A stretch of 6,971 nucleotides of DNA, taken from Desulfobulbaceae bacterium (GTDB lineage: Bacteria > Desulfobacterota > Desulfobulbia > Desulfobulbales > Desulfobulbaceae). Positions 6,188-6,971 of the stretch are shown here, piece by piece; positions within the stretch are counted from its first letter, which is position 1, and each line of letters opens with the position of its first letter. The notes under the pieces were generated by a model, which worked only from the letters and a program-made list of their open reading frames with translations, did no database searches and was not told the DNA's origin. The translations under genes were made by a program, and so were the position numbers. The stretch is taken from assembly GCA_011322715.1 (NCBI GenBank), contig DRLX01000527.1, positions 1 to 6,971 of the forward strand, in the 5' to 3' direction.

Positions 6188-6215
6188 AATGGCCCTGCAA
6201 GGGGATTGGACCATT
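6188..6215 (-). other. Possible 3'UTR hairpin downstream of phosphofructokinase
   Basis: As - strand RNA, AATGGTCC (6215-6208) pairs with GGGCCATT (6195-6188) over 8 base pairs, including one U-G pair, with a 12-base loop. In + strand RNA the same position would be a C-A mismatch, so the helix favours the direction of the phosphofructokinase transcript. No T-run follows. Confidence 0.35.
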
Positions 6216-6273
6216 ATTTTCGAGCAAATAGATTTCATCTCTATTCGTATCGGCAGGGATGACCAGCTAAAGG

Positions 6274-6971
6274 TTACTTCCCCATTGAGACACCGACCCG
6301 CTGCACACTTTCGATCCACGGATGATCCAGCGGCACGGTTTTGCGTTTTCCCACCACTTCTTCCAGGGGAACAAGGCGACTTGCTCCGTTATGCAGGGCA
6401 ACCATGACGCCGAACTGTTCTTCCCTGATGGCACAGGTGCAGGCGGAACCGAGCTGGGTGGCCAGGGCTCGGTCAAAGGCCGAGGGCGTACCGCCGCGCT
6501 GCAGATGCCCCAGAATGGTAAGTCTGGTTTCCAGGCCCGTGAGTTGCTCCAGTCGTCGTGACAACCGCAAGGTATTCCCGGCCCGGTATTCGGAAAAATC
6601 GCCGAGGGCCTTGTTCAGTTCGGCCAGTTTTTTTCGGTTGTTTTTCTTTTTGGCCTTATTACGATGTTTCTTGATTTTACGGTATTGCCGGAGGTCCACG
6701 GATGACATGGCACCCTCGGCAACGACGACGATACTGAAATTTTTTCCCCGGTGGAGACGATGGCGGATGGCACCGGCAACCGAGTTGATATCGTAGGGGA
6801 TTTCCGGAACAAGGATGACATCGGCACCGCTGGCAATCCCTGCTCCAAGTGCAATCCAGCCGGTGTTGTGGCCCATGACCTCGACGACGATGATTCGGTG
6901 ATGGCTGTGGGCGGTGGAATGAAGGCGGTCAATGGCGCTCGTGGCAATCTCCATGGCCGTATTAAAGCCGA
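6274..6971 (-). CDS. 6-phosphofructokinase (group III-like), C-terminal part (5' end outside window)
   Basis: About 232 residues are visible up to the TAA, and the frame is open through the right edge (GFNTAMEIATSAIDR precedes and includes the in-frame ATG at 6954, which is internal). It phosphorylates fructose 6-phosphate in glycolysis; whether the donor is ATP or pyrophosphate cannot be told because the nucleotide-binding half is missing. Fructose 6-phosphate site motifs are present: VVEVMGHNTGWIAL, then ETRLTILGHLQRGGTPSAFDR-like sequence with the conserved Arg, His and Arg. The His-Asn after EVMG, where E. coli PfkA has Arg-Tyr, is a form I associate with group III enzymes. A strongly basic stretch at 6610-6693 (14 Lys/Arg in 28 residues) sits between the VVAEGA strand and the ETR motif, where relatives have a shorter loop. 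Confidence in the family is high. Confidence 0.9.
   Translation of the reverse strand, partial: GFNTAMEIATSAIDRLHSTAHSHHRIIVVEVMGHNTGWIALGAGIASGADVILVPEIPYDINSVAGAIRHRLHRGKNFSIVVVAEGAMSSVDLRQYRKIKKHRNKAKKKNNRKKLAELNKALGDFSEYRAGNTLRLSRRLEQLTGLETRLTILGHLQRGGTPSAFDRALATQLGSACTCAIREEQFGVMVALHNGASRLVPLEEVVGKRKTVPLDHPWIESVQRVGVSMGK

Larger units (their letters stand above)
5957..6273 (-). other. Intergenic region between phosphofructokinase and tetR genes
   Basis: These 317 bases carry the tetR promoter and candidate operator on the left and three dyads on the right: 6152-6176, 6188-6215 and a weak one at 6227-6245 (AATAGA/TCTATT). None is followed by a clear T-run in the - direction, so no textbook terminator for the phosphofructokinase gene is visible. 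Open frames crossing this region do not resemble known proteins. Confidence 0.6.

Noticed and set aside
1..6971. CRISPR array, tRNA, rRNA, insertion sequence or phage attachment site
   Set aside because: No regular direct repeats with spacers, no tRNA-like cloverleaf, no transposase and no terminal inverted repeats with target duplication were seen on either strand.

Overview
The window looks like ordinary chromosome from a Gram-negative bacterium. Outer-membrane proteins, a TolC-type channel, a lipoprotein and an RTX-type secreted protein are all present. The mix of a large RTX protein with an 'LIDGAVEGVEY'-type module, a DUF1566 lipoprotein and a phosphofructokinase carrying EVMGHNTGW would fit a marine or sediment Desulfobacterota-like organism. 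That placement is inference from protein style only and is weak.

Layout. The left half is read on the + strand. It holds the 3' part of a large secreted calcium-binding RTX protein, cut by the window edge (2-2179). Next is a 383-base intergenic region with clear RNA-like dyad symmetry (2180-2562), then a TolC-family outer-membrane channel (2563-4092). The right half is read on the - strand. In transcription order it holds the C-terminal two thirds of a 6-phosphofructokinase, cut by the window edge (6971-6274), then a 317-base spacer with a promoter/operator, a TetR-family regulator (5956-5369), a DUF1566 lipoprotein overlapping it by 4 bases (5372-4884), and a small outer-membrane beta-barrel protein (4660-4130). 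The two halves converge on a hairpin terminator at 4079-4101.

How the genes may work together. The RTX protein and the TolC-like channel make sense as cargo and outer-membrane exit of a type I secretion system. The ABC transporter and membrane-fusion protein are not in the window. The TetR gene has a convincing sigma70-type promoter whose predicted start point falls on a candidate operator. This suggests autorepression, and it also shows that the protein starts at a TTG (5956), not at the far-upstream ATG. The lipoprotein is probably translationally coupled to the regulator. The phosphofructokinase is a housekeeping glycolysis gene and probably unrelated.

Most worth a second look: the apparently structured, unidentified RNA element between the RTX and TolC genes; the long acidic, histidine-rich, repeat-bearing tail after the RTX repeats; the tetR promoter/operator with its coupled lipoprotein; and a lysine/arginine-rich insertion in the phosphofructokinase.
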